NCBI RefSeq assembly: GCF_021261325.1
Contig: NZ_JAJSBI010000027.1
Coordinates: 1 to 64,000 of the forward strand
DNA: 64,000 nucleotides
Source of the DNA: Streptomyces guryensis
Lineage (GTDB): Bacteria; Actinomycetota; Actinomycetes; Streptomycetales; Streptomycetaceae
Direction: 5' to 3'
Shown here: piece by piece, positions 7,451 to 15,487 of the stretch
How positions within the stretch are numbered: position 1 is the first letter of the stretch
Layout of the letters: each line of letters starts with the position of its first letter
The notes under the pieces: model-generated
The model's database searches: none
Told to the model about the DNA's origin: nothing
Seen by the model: the letters and a program-made list of their open reading frames with translations, nothing else
Program-made: the position numbers and the translations under genes

Positions 7451-8890
7451 CTACGCGTCGACCTCCGACCGGTCCCCGCCCCACAGCGTGTGGAACGAGC
7501 CGTCGCGGTCCGTGCGCCGGTATGTGTGCGCGCCGAAGAAGTCACGCTGTCCCTGCGTCAGCGCGGCCGGCAGCCGCTCCGCGCGCAGGGCGTCGTAGTA
7601 GGCGAGGGCCGCGGCGAAGCCGGGGGTCGGGACGCCCTGGCGGGTGGCGGCCACGATGACCTCGCGCCAGTCGTCCTGGGCGTCCGCGATCTCCTGGGCG
7701 AACGTCTCGTCGGACAGCAGGCTCGGCAGGTCGGCCCGGGTGTCGTACGCGGAGCGGATGCGGTCCAGGAAGGCCGCGCGGATGATGCAGCCGCCGCGCC
7801 AGATCGCGGAGACCGCCCCCAGGTCGATGTCCCAGTCGTACTCCTCACGGGCGGCCGCGATCTCGTGGAAGCCCTGCGTGTACGACACGATCTTCGAGGC
7901 GTACAGGGCCTGCTCCACCCGGTCGGCGAAGGCCGCGGCCTCGGACTCGGACAGCGGGGAGGCCTTCGGACCGGCCAGCCCGCGCGAGGCCTCGCGCAGC
8001 GCCGCGTGACCCGACAGCGAGCGGGCGAACACCGCCTCCGCGATGCCCGACACCGGAACGCCGAGGTCCAGGGCGATCTGGACGGTCCAGCGGCCGGTGC
8101 CCTTCTGCTCGGCCTGGTCCACCACCACGTCCACGAACGGCTGGCCCGTCGTCGCGTCCACATGGGACAGCACCTCGGCGGTGATCTCGATCAGGTAGGA
8201 GTCGAGGCGGCCCGTGTTCCAGGTCCGGAAGATCTCGGCGATCTGCGCGGGGGAGTATCCGGCCACATCACGCAGCAGCTGGTACGCCTCGCCGATCAGC
8301 TGCATGTCGGCGTACTCGATGCCGTTGTGGACCATCTTCACGAAGTGCCCGGCGCCGTCGGGACCCACGTGCGTCACACACGGCGCGCCGTCCTTCGCCT
8401 TCGCTGAGATCTTCTCCAGCATCGGGCCGAGCGAGTCGTACGACTCCTTGGGGCCGCCCGGCATGATGCTCGGCCCGTTGAGCGCGCCCTCCTCGCCGCC
8501 CGAGACGCCCATGCCGACGAAGTGGATGCCCTGCTCGCGCAGTTCACGCTCCCGGCGGCGGGTGTCCGCGAAGTGCGCGTTGCCGCCGTCGATGATCATG
8601 TCGCCGGGCTCCAGGAGCGGGGCGAACTCCTGAATGACCGCGTCCGTGGGGTCGCCGGCCTTGACCATGATGACCAGGCGCCGCGGCCGCTCCAGCGCCG
8701 CCACGAACTCCTTGGCGGTCTCCGCCGCGATGAAGTCGCCCTCGTGCCCGAACTCCTCGACCAGGGCGTTCGTACGCGCCACTGTGCGGTTGTGCAAGGC
8801 GACCGTGTAGCCGTTGCGCGCGAAGTTACGGGCGAGATTGCGGCCCATGACCGCGAGTCCCGTGACGCCGATCTGGGCTGAGTTGCTCAT
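7451..8890 (-). CDS. gnd: 6-phosphogluconate dehydrogenase, decarboxylating
   Basis: Oxidises 6-phosphogluconate to ribulose 5-phosphate and CO2 with formation of NADPH in the pentose phosphate pathway. The 479-residue length is that of the long form. The N-terminal Rossmann loop is GVTGLAVMGRNLARN and NRT follows the second strand, a pattern usual for NADP preference. MIIDGGNAHFADT, GVSGGEEGALNGPSIMPGG and HFVKMVHNGIEYADMQ carry the substrate and catalytic residues (Lys in HFVKMVHN). AGGAG precedes the ATG. It stands alone, divergent from the muralytic gene. Confidence 0.97.
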   Translation of the reverse strand: MSNSAQIGVTGLAVMGRNLARNFARNGYTVALHNRTVARTNALVEEFGHEGDFIAAETAKEFVAALERPRRLVIMVKAGDPTDAVIQEFAPLLEPGDMIIDGGNAHFADTRRRERELREQGIHFVGMGVSGGEEGALNGPSIMPGGPKESYDSLGPMLEKISAKAKDGAPCVTHVGPDGAGHFVKMVHNGIEYADMQLIGEAYQLLRDVAGYSPAQIAEIFRTWNTGRLDSYLIEITAEVLSHVDATTGQPFVDVVVDQAEQKGTGRWTVQIALDLGVPVSGIAEAVFARSLSGHAALREASRGLAGPKASPLSESEAAAFADRVEQALYASKIVSYTQGFHEIAAAREEYDWDIDLGAVSAIWRGGCIIRAAFLDRIRSAYDTRADLPSLLSDETFAQEIADAQDDWREVIVAATRQGVPTPGFAAALAYYDALRAERLPAALTQGQRDFFGAHTYRRTDRDGSFHTLWGGDRSEVDA

Positions 8891-9168
8891 TCGGTTGGCT
8901 CCTAAAGGATCCGGTATCGGTGGTGCCGGTCGTGCACGTCAGTATCGCCCCACCGACCATCCTGACTTGCCGGTACACCGGGCGCATGTCCGGGGTCCCC
9001 GATGTTCCGCAGGCAGATACGCACGGCACGCCCCACCCGCCTCAGCCGTTCTGCAACTGGTGTGAATCACTGGTTGTTCGAGGGACAGGGCGGCTGATTG
9101 CCGTCTTGTCATGGCCTGTTCGGGGCGCTTATTTTTGGCCCTTCTGGCATATGTCGAGGGGGATCTCC

Positions 9169-10305
9169 ATGGCCGTACGCGGCCGGCACCGCCGGTATCA
9201 GCCGAACAGGATCAACCGCGCCTCACTCACCGTCACGGTCGGCGGCGCCGGCATGGCGATCCCGCTGATCGGCACCGGCACCGCCCACGCGGCCGACGTG
9301 TCCACCTGGAACAAGGTCGCCGCCTGCGAGTCGACGAACAACTGGAACATCAACACCGGCAACGGCTTCTACGGCGGTCTGCAGTTCACCCAGTCCACCT
9401 GGGAGTCCTACGGCGGTGCGAAGTACGCGCGGCGCGCCGATCTGGCCACCAAGGACCAGCAGATCGCCGTGGCCGAGAGGGTTTTGGAGGGCCAGGGGCC
9501 GCATGCCTGGCCGGTGTGTTCGGAGAAGGCCGGTCTGGCCCGGGGCGGCGGCGCTCCGGACGTCCACCCGGCCACCACCGGGAAGACCCCCGTGAAGACC
9601 TCCGTCGAGGACGTGAAGCCGCAGTCCACGCCCCAGTCCCGGGCCGGCAGGGCCGAGATGTACACCGTGGTCCGCGGCGACTCCCTCTCCCGGATCGCCG
9701 AGACCGAGCACGTCCGGGGCGGCTGGCGGCGGCTGTACTCCGCGAACCGGAAGACCGTCGGCGCCGACCCCGACCCCGACCTGATCTTCCCGGGACAGCG
9801 GCTGAACCTGCGGGCGAAGGCTCCCGCCACGCACCACACCGAATCCAAGTCCTCGACGGAGAAGGTGTCTTCGGCCACCGAGGAGAAGGCCACGACCAGC
9901 CACTCCCTGGTCGCTCCGGTGAGCGGGCCGATCGGCACGCCGTACCGCGAGGCCGGCTCCTCCTGGTCGAAGGGCTACCACACCGGTGTCGACTTCCCCG
10001 TCCCCACCGGCACCACCGTGAAGGCGGTCGCAGCGGGCCGGGTCGTCTCCGCCGGCTGGGGCGGCGCCTACGGCTACCAGGTGGTGATCCGGCACGCCGA
10101 CGGCCGCTACAGCCAGTACGGCCACCTCTCGGCGATCTCCGTGAAGGAGGGGCAGGCTGTGGGCGGCGGGCAGCGCATAGGCCGGTCCGGGGCGACGGGC
10201 AACGCGACGGGCCCGCATCTGCACTTCGAGGTGCGGACGGGGCCCGGTTTCGGTTCCGACATCGACCCTGTCGCCTATCTCAGGGCCGGTGGTGTCAGGA
10301 TTTGA
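9169..10305 (+). CDS. Secreted Rpf-type transglycosylase with LysM and M23 domains
   Basis: A 378-residue exported cell-wall enzyme with three modules. After a signal sequence (GMAIPLIGTGTAHA) comes an Rpf-like domain, ADVSTWNKVAACESTNNWNI to GQGPHAWPVC, with the catalytic Glu in ACES. A LysM domain follows (YTVVRGDSLSRIAE to DLIFPGQRLNL). The end is an M23 endopeptidase domain with the zinc residues in HTGVDFPVPTG and GPHLHFEVR. Together they could cut both glycan strands and peptide bridges, as needed for spore germination or growth. The ATG follows GAGGGGGA. Upstream, about 280 bases separate it from gnd; no ydaO-type riboswitch signature was visible there. Confidence 0.92.
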   Translation: MAVRGRHRRYQPNRINRASLTVTVGGAGMAIPLIGTGTAHAADVSTWNKVAACESTNNWNINTGNGFYGGLQFTQSTWESYGGAKYARRADLATKDQQIAVAERVLEGQGPHAWPVCSEKAGLARGGGAPDVHPATTGKTPVKTSVEDVKPQSTPQSRAGRAEMYTVVRGDSLSRIAETEHVRGGWRRLYSANRKTVGADPDPDLIFPGQRLNLRAKAPATHHTESKSSTEKVSSATEEKATTSHSLVAPVSGPIGTPYREAGSSWSKGYHTGVDFPVPTGTTVKAVAAGRVVSAGWGGAYGYQVVIRHADGRYSQYGHLSAISVKEGQAVGGGQRIGRSGATGNATGPHLHFEVRTGPGFGSDIDPVAYLRAGGVRI

Positions 10306-11425
10306 CGCGTACGCGGTGCCGGTCGGTGTCCGGCGACGGGATGTACGAGCCGCCGTAGAAGGGGCCGTAGAAGCGGTAGCGGGCCGGGTCCGGGGGCAGC
10401 TCGTCGTCCTCGTCGTAGGCCACCGCCAGGACGGTGGGGCCGACCTGGGCGGGGACCAGGATCTCCTCGCGGAGTGCGGCCACCGGCTGCTCGGGGATGG
10501 CGGCGAGCAGTTCCCCGACGGATTCCTCGATGGATTCCGTGACGGGCACCGGCTCGGTGACGGGGGCGGCCGGCTCCGGCGCGGGCTCGGCGGTGGTGCG
10601 GGCGATGCGCTCGGTGGTCAGCAGGATCAGACCGCCGGCCGCGACCACGCCGCAGCTCAGTGCCAGCGCGGTGCCCGTGCTGCCGTACCGGAAGGTCTCG
10701 CCGAACATCGTGATGCCGACGGCGGCCGCCACCACCGGGTTCACGACGGTCAGGGTGGCCAGCGGCGCCGCGAGTCCGGCGCCCCGGTAGGAGGCCTGGG
10801 ACAGCAGCATGCCGGCCGTCGCGAAGAGGGCGATCACGGCCAGGGCGGGGATGTCGGCCGCGGAGCCGCCGCCGGTCCAGTCGACCGCGACGGTCTTCGT
10901 GAACACCGAGGACATGCCGAACGCGATGCCGGAAGCGGTCGCGAGCAGCATGCTGCGCACCGCCGGGTGCCGGTGGGCGGCCCGGCCCGCGATCATCAGG
11001 GACACGACCACGCCGCCGGAGACCACGGCCACGGCGATCCGCTGGGCCGTGTCCAGCGACTGCGCGTCCGAGGAGCCGACCAGGGCCAGCAGGCCGGCGA
11101 GGCCCACCGTCGCCATGATCGCGCCCCGCCATGCGGTCGCACCGGCCTTGCGGCCCACGAACAGCGCCGCCATCGGCAGCGCGAACACGATCGTCAGCGC
11201 ACCCAGCGGCTGCACCAGGCTCAGCGGGCCGTACGCCAGCGCCACCACGTGCAGCAGTCCGCCGAGGCCGTTCAGCGCCACCGCGGCCCACCAGGTCGGC
11301 CGGCGCAGCGGCGCGTACTCCTGAACGGGCGAGGATACCGCCACGTACTCCTGCACGATCGCCCCGCCCGCGTAGGCGACGGCAGAGACGAGCGAAAGGA
11401 GAACGGACAACGCGAGGGCACTCAT
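10295..11425 (-). CDS. EamA/DMT-like membrane protein
   Basis: A 376-residue protein with about nine or ten hydrophobic helices, beginning MSALALSVLLSLVSAVAYAG and including PLSLVQPLGALTIVFALP and ATLTVVNPVVAAAVGITMFGE. These are the paired-repeat features of DMT-type transporters. A cytoplasmic tail of about 95 residues is rich in Pro and Glu (EPAPEPAAPVTEPVPVTESI) and ends with several Tyr and Arg. The substrate is unknown. The ATG is chosen because AGAGGAGC lies before it. Its end overlaps the end of the convergent muralytic gene by 11 bases. Confidence 0.8.
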   Translation of the reverse strand: MSALALSVLLSLVSAVAYAGGAIVQEYVAVSSPVQEYAPLRRPTWWAAVALNGLGGLLHVVALAYGPLSLVQPLGALTIVFALPMAALFVGRKAGATAWRGAIMATVGLAGLLALVGSSDAQSLDTAQRIAVAVVSGGVVVSLMIAGRAAHRHPAVRSMLLATASGIAFGMSSVFTKTVAVDWTGGGSAADIPALAVIALFATAGMLLSQASYRGAGLAAPLATLTVVNPVVAAAVGITMFGETFRYGSTGTALALSCGVVAAGGLILLTTERIARTTAEPAPEPAAPVTEPVPVTESIEESVGELLAAIPEQPVAALREEILVPAQVGPTVLAVAYDEDDELPPDPARYRFYGPFYGGSYIPSPDTDRHRVRVKS

Positions 11426-11653
11426 GAGCTGCTCCTCTGCGTGTGGCGGGGGCGCTGAACCCTGCGCGACGAACGGTCGGCCTTCATGGGCAACACGATG
11501 CCTTGTCGATCTGTTCCCGTCGTCGTCCCAGAGCAGGCAATGGGTCCTACTGCCGATGGAGTACGAATCGGGCGCCGTCCTCCCCAGGGTGGGCGACTCC
11601 GGGTGGACACCCCTGGGTGGCAACCCCTGGGGACCTTGGTACTACTGCTCTTC

Positions 11654-12391
11654 GTGGACCTCGATCAGGATCTCGCCGCCCTCGTACCGCTCGGCGGCTT
11701 TTCCGTACTGCGGACGGGCGGAGCGCCGCACACGCCACTGCCGACGCTCGCCCACGCGTACGAGAACCGGTCTTCCGATGTATACGGAAATGCTATTACT
11801 TTTCGGGTCGAAAAGGTTGCGAATATTCTCCGCGTTCCCGAGATGCGGATCGCGGTCTCGGTCGCCCAGCAGGGGCTGGCGGCCCGGCTCTGGGCGGTGA
11901 CGCTCGGCTGCGCCGCGGTGTACGGCCGCGTGCCCGACCTGGACCCCGGGCTGCTGCACTGGAACCCCGACGCCTCCGCTCCCGACGACCTGTGGCTGTC
12001 CGAGGTCCGCCCCCTGCCCGCCGACCCCGCGACGCTCGCGGACGTCGTCCTGCACGGCCACCTCGCCCCGCTGGCGACGGCCCTGCGGGCGCACCACCGG
12101 ATCGCCCCCGGCCTGCTGTGGGGCAACGCGGCCTCCGCGCTGGCAGGAGCCGCCCGGCAACTGGACCACTGGGCGGGCCTGCACGGCCGTGCCGAGGCCG
12201 CCGTCCGCACCCGCATCCTCACCGCCGAACTCCTCGCCCACCCCCTCCTGTCGAATACCGGCACCCTCACCGGCACCGCCTTCCGGCGCCGCAGCTGCTG
12301 CCTCTACTACCGGGTGCCCGGCGGGGGAGTGTGCGGTGACTGTTGCTTCACACGACCCCCGCGCTCTTCCCCGCGCGGCGCATCTGGGTGA
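11654..12391 (+). CDS. FhuF-like (2Fe-2S) protein, possible ferric-siderophore reductase
   Basis: The C-terminus RRSCCLYYRVPGGGVCGDC carries the exact C-C-x10-C-x2-C signature of FhuF, which binds a 2Fe-2S cluster and reduces ferric siderophores. The middle part, ITFRVEKVANILRVPEMRIA followed by VAQQGLAARLW and YGRVPDL, matches actinobacterial members. The start is uncertain: homologues begin near DLAALVPLGGF, so the GTG at 11654 is used, but no ribosome site is visible. About 60 bases near 11775-11835 are unusually AT-rich. It ends just before the glgA start. Confidence 0.75.
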   Translation: MDLDQDLAALVPLGGFSVLRTGGAPHTPLPTLAHAYENRSSDVYGNAITFRVEKVANILRVPEMRIAVSVAQQGLAARLWAVTLGCAAVYGRVPDLDPGLLHWNPDASAPDDLWLSEVRPLPADPATLADVVLHGHLAPLATALRAHHRIAPGLLWGNAASALAGAARQLDHWAGLHGRAEAAVRTRILTAELLAHPLLSNTGTLTGTAFRRRSCCLYYRVPGGGVCGDCCFTRPPRSSPRGASG

Positions 12392-12429
12392 CCATGAGGG
12401 AACCGGTCGACAGGACATGGGGGTTGCGG

Positions 12430-13581
12430 GTGCGAGTCGGACTGCTGACCCGGGAGTACCCCCCGGATGTGTACGGCGGAGCGGGCGTCCATGTCGAGTT
12501 CCTGGCCCGGGAGTTGAACCCCCTGGTCGACCTCGAAGTGCACTGCTGGGGCGAGGGCCGCGGAGTGGGCGTCGTACGCCACCGCTCCTGGGCCGCCCTC
12601 GACACCGCCAACGACGCCCTGCGCACCTTCTCCGTGGACCTCGCGATGGCCGCCGGCCTCGAAGGCCGCGAACTGGTGCACTCCCACACCTGGTACGCCA
12701 ATCTCGCCGGCCACTTCGGCAAGCTGCTGTACGGCATACCGCACGTGATGACCGCGCACTCGCTGGAGCCGCTGCGCCCCTGGAAGGCCGAGCAACTCGG
12801 CGGCGGATACGCCCTCTCGAGCTGGGCCGAGCGCACCGCGATCGAGAGCGCCGATGCCGTGATCGCGGTCTCCGGCGCCATGCGTGAGGACATCCTCGCC
12901 TGTTATCCGACGCTGGATGCGGCCAAGGTCCAGGTCGTGCACAACGGCATCGACACCACGCTCTACCGGCCCGACCACGGCACTGACGTGCTCGACCGCA
13001 TCGGCCTCGACACCGAACGCCCGTACATCCTGTTCGTCGGCCGCATCACCCGCCAGAAGGGTGTGCCCCACCTGCTGCGCGCGGTGCGGGACATCGACCC
13101 GGGTGTGCAGGTCGTGCTGTGCGCGGGGGCGCCCGACACCCCGGAGATCGACCGGGAGTTCCGCGATCTCTACCAGGAGCTCAGCCGCGTGCGCCGGCAC
13201 GTGCACTGGATCCCGCAGATGCTGCCGCGTCCCGAGGTGATCCAACTCCTCACGCATGCCACGGCGTTCGTCTGCCCGTCGGTGTACGAACCCCTTGGAA
13301 TCGTCAACCTTGAGGCGATGGCCTGCGGGACACCCGTCGTCGCCTCCCGGGTCGGCGGCATTCCCGAGGTCGTGGACGACGGCAGCACGGGCCTGCTCGT
13401 CGACGTGGACGACGGCTTCGAGGCCGGCCTCGCGCGGGCGCTGGACCAGGTGACCGGCGACCCGGAGGCGGCTCGGCGGATGGGTGAGGCGGGGCGCGAG
13501 CGCGCGGTGGGGGAGTTCGGCTGGGATGCCGTCGCCCGCCGTACGGTCCGGCTTTACGAGGAGATCCTCAAGCAGGAATAG
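12430..13581 (+). CDS. glgA: Glycogen synthase, actinobacterial GT4 type
   Basis: A 383-residue GT4-family glucosyltransferase that uses ADP-glucose; in actinobacteria this clade acts in glycogen or maltose-1-phosphate formation (GlgA/GlgM). It opens VRVGLLTREYPPDVYGGAGV and contains HSLEPLRPWKAEQLGGGY, FVGRITRQKG and the nucleotide-binding VYEPLGIVNLEAMACGTPVV with its two glutamates. The GTG at 12430 has a G-rich site before it and gives the usual N-terminus; an ATG at 12394 is possible. It precedes glgC by 81 bases, together supplying ADP-glucose and using it. Confidence 0.92.
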   Translation: MRVGLLTREYPPDVYGGAGVHVEFLARELNPLVDLEVHCWGEGRGVGVVRHRSWAALDTANDALRTFSVDLAMAAGLEGRELVHSHTWYANLAGHFGKLLYGIPHVMTAHSLEPLRPWKAEQLGGGYALSSWAERTAIESADAVIAVSGAMREDILACYPTLDAAKVQVVHNGIDTTLYRPDHGTDVLDRIGLDTERPYILFVGRITRQKGVPHLLRAVRDIDPGVQVVLCAGAPDTPEIDREFRDLYQELSRVRRHVHWIPQMLPRPEVIQLLTHATAFVCPSVYEPLGIVNLEAMACGTPVVASRVGGIPEVVDDGSTGLLVDVDDGFEAGLARALDQVTGDPEAARRMGEAGRERAVGEFGWDAVARRTVRLYEEILKQE

Positions 13582-13662
13582 AACGAAGGGGACTTCCTCG
13601 AACAGGCTTACTCCGCCCTGGGCAGGGGCAGGCATGGATCAACCACGGTGAGGGGAGCGGCC

Positions 13663-14883
13663 ATGCGTCGTGGCGGACCTTCGGTGCTCGGGATCGTACT
13701 GGCGGGCGGAGAAGGCAAACGCCTGATGCCCCTGACTGCGGACCGCGCGAAACCAGCGGTCACCTTCGGCGGTACGTACCGCCTTGTCGACTTCGTCCTG
13801 TCCAACCTCGTCAACGGCGACATCCTGCGCATCTGCGTCCTCACGCAGTACAAGTCGCACTCGCTGGACCGGCACATCACCACCACCTGGCGGATGTCCA
13901 GCCTGCTCGGCAACTACGTCACCCCGGTCCCGGCCCAGCAGCGGCTCGGCCCGCGCTGGTACCTGGGCAGCGCCGACGCCCTGCTGCAGTCGCTGAACCT
14001 CGTGCACGACGAGGCGCCCGAGTACGTCGTGGTGTTCGGCGCCGACCACGTTTACCGCATGGACCCGCGGCAGATGCTCGCCCAGCACATCGAGAGCGGC
14101 GCGGGCGTCACGGTCGCGGGTATCCGTGTCCCGCGCGCCGAGTCCTCGCAGTTCGGTGTGATCACCCCGGGATCGGACGGCCTGACGGTCGAGAGCTTCC
14201 TGGAGAAGCCCGCCGACCCGCCGGGCCTCGCGGACGACCCGGAGACGGTCTTCGCCTCGATGGGCAACTACATCTTCACCACCAAGGCCCTCATCGAGTC
14301 GCTGCAGCGGGACGCGGAGGACGAGAACTCCGTGCACGACATGGGCGGCTCGATCCTGCCTCAGCTCACCGACCGCGGCGAGGCCCACCTGTACGACTTC
14401 AGCGCCAACCACGTGCCCGGCGAGACCAACCGCGACCGCGGCTACTGGCGCGACGTCGGCACCCTGGACGCGTACTACGACGCCCACATGGACCTGATCG
14501 CCGAGCGCCCGGCCTTCAACCTGTACAACCGGCAGTGGCCCGTCTACACCCACTCGTACCAGCTCTCTCCGGCCCGTTTCAACGCGGGCGGCATGGCCAG
14601 CGAGTCGATCATCAGCGCGGGCTGCCTGATCCGCGGCCAGGTCACGCGGTCCATCCTGTCGCCGGGCGTCAGGGTCGACCCGGGCGCCGTGGTCCAGGGC
14701 TCGGTGCTGCACGACAACGTCCACATAGGCCGGGGCGCGGTCGTGCGCGGGGCGGTGCTGGACAAGAACGTCGAGGTACCGCCCGGCGCGACGATCGGCG
14801 TCAACCCGGAGCGGGACGCGGAGCTGTACACCGTCTCCAAGGGCGGAGTGATCGCGCTGGGGAAGGGGCAGGTGGTTCCGTAG
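13663..14883 (+). CDS. glgC: Glucose-1-phosphate adenylyltransferase
   Basis: Makes ADP-glucose from glucose 1-phosphate and ATP, the committed step of bacterial glycogen synthesis. The 406-residue protein has the nucleotidyltransferase loop VLAGGEGKRLMPLTADRAKP, FGGTYRLVDFVLSN, the WYLGSADALLQ segment and GADHVYRMD. A left-handed beta-helix follows, starting around MASESIISAGCLIRGQV. GAGGGGAGCGG precedes the ATG; an upstream GTG in frame would overlap that ribosome site. Confidence 0.96.
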   Translation: MRRGGPSVLGIVLAGGEGKRLMPLTADRAKPAVTFGGTYRLVDFVLSNLVNGDILRICVLTQYKSHSLDRHITTTWRMSSLLGNYVTPVPAQQRLGPRWYLGSADALLQSLNLVHDEAPEYVVVFGADHVYRMDPRQMLAQHIESGAGVTVAGIRVPRAESSQFGVITPGSDGLTVESFLEKPADPPGLADDPETVFASMGNYIFTTKALIESLQRDAEDENSVHDMGGSILPQLTDRGEAHLYDFSANHVPGETNRDRGYWRDVGTLDAYYDAHMDLIAERPAFNLYNRQWPVYTHSYQLSPARFNAGGMASESIISAGCLIRGQVTRSILSPGVRVDPGAVVQGSVLHDNVHIGRGAVVRGAVLDKNVEVPPGATIGVNPERDAELYTVSKGGVIALGKGQVVP

Positions 14884-14895
14884 CCGACGGGCCGG

Positions 14896-15282
14896 TCAGC
14901 CCGAGGCCTCCCGCATCGCCTGGAAGTTCTTCATGATGGCCTCGCTGGTGGGTCGCACCTCCCGGGTCGGGCTGAACTGCAGGGCCTCGGTGCCCGGCGC
15001 GGTGCGCACGGGGACGTGCCCGGGCGGTGCGTAGTACGCGTCGCCCTCGTCGTAGACCTCGTCGCGGTCCGCGTAGTGGAAGGTCAGCTGCCCCTTGAAC
15101 ACATAGCCCCAGTGCGGGCACTGGCACCGGTCATCGGGCAACCCCTTGAGCAGCGGCGTGTGATCGACATTCTCGCGGAACGTGACGAAGTCCACCGTGT
15201 AGTCGTCCAACTCCTCGGACCGGTCGAGAACGATTCCGAAGTCGCCGCCCTGGGAGGCCGTCTCCCTGGATACCTTCGACAT
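14896..15282 (-). CDS. Cupin domain protein
   Basis: A 128-residue single cupin. The first motif region reads CPHWGYVFKGQLTFHYADRD and the second GDAYYAPPGHVP, so the metal-ligand pattern is incomplete, with HWG at the first site and GHVP at the second. The role is unknown, perhaps binding of a small molecule. The ATG follows GAGGGAG. Its stop faces the glgC stop with 12 bases between them. Confidence 0.75.
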   Translation of the reverse strand: MSKVSRETASQGGDFGIVLDRSEELDDYTVDFVTFRENVDHTPLLKGLPDDRCQCPHWGYVFKGQLTFHYADRDEVYDEGDAYYAPPGHVPVRTAPGTEALQFSPTREVRPTSEAIMKNFQAMREASG

Positions 15283-15460
15283 CTCCCTCGCCCCTTTCTG
15301 CTGAGGGTGCCGTCGCAGCCGGCTGGCGCGACACAGGCGTGACGCTCTCCATTCTTCGCCGGTGATGGCGAGGGGGCCACTCGCCGGTTCCCACCCCGGG
15401 CTCGGCTTGTCATGTCCCTGGACGGAACCCGGAATCCGTGTTGGCATGCCAACTGCTGTC

Positions 15461-15478
15461 CATGACAACGTTGTTATG
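15461..15478 (+). promoter_or_regulatory. Palindromic operator before the GH2-GH92 operon
   Basis: CATGACAACGTTGTTATG is an 18-base palindrome with a single mismatched pair and a perfect ACAACGTTGT core. It ends ten bases before the chosen GTG and overlaps the ribosome site. The AACGTT centre is typical of LacI/GalR-family operators controlling sugar-utilisation genes. No LacI gene is present in the window. Confidence 0.6.
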
Positions 15479-15487
15479 GGAGGTTCC

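Noticed and set aside
8891..9168. A c-di-AMP (ydaO-type) riboswitch, as known upstream of some Streptomyces Rpf genes.
   Set aside because: None of the conserved purine-rich boxes I could recall was visible; a covariance search would be needed to settle it.
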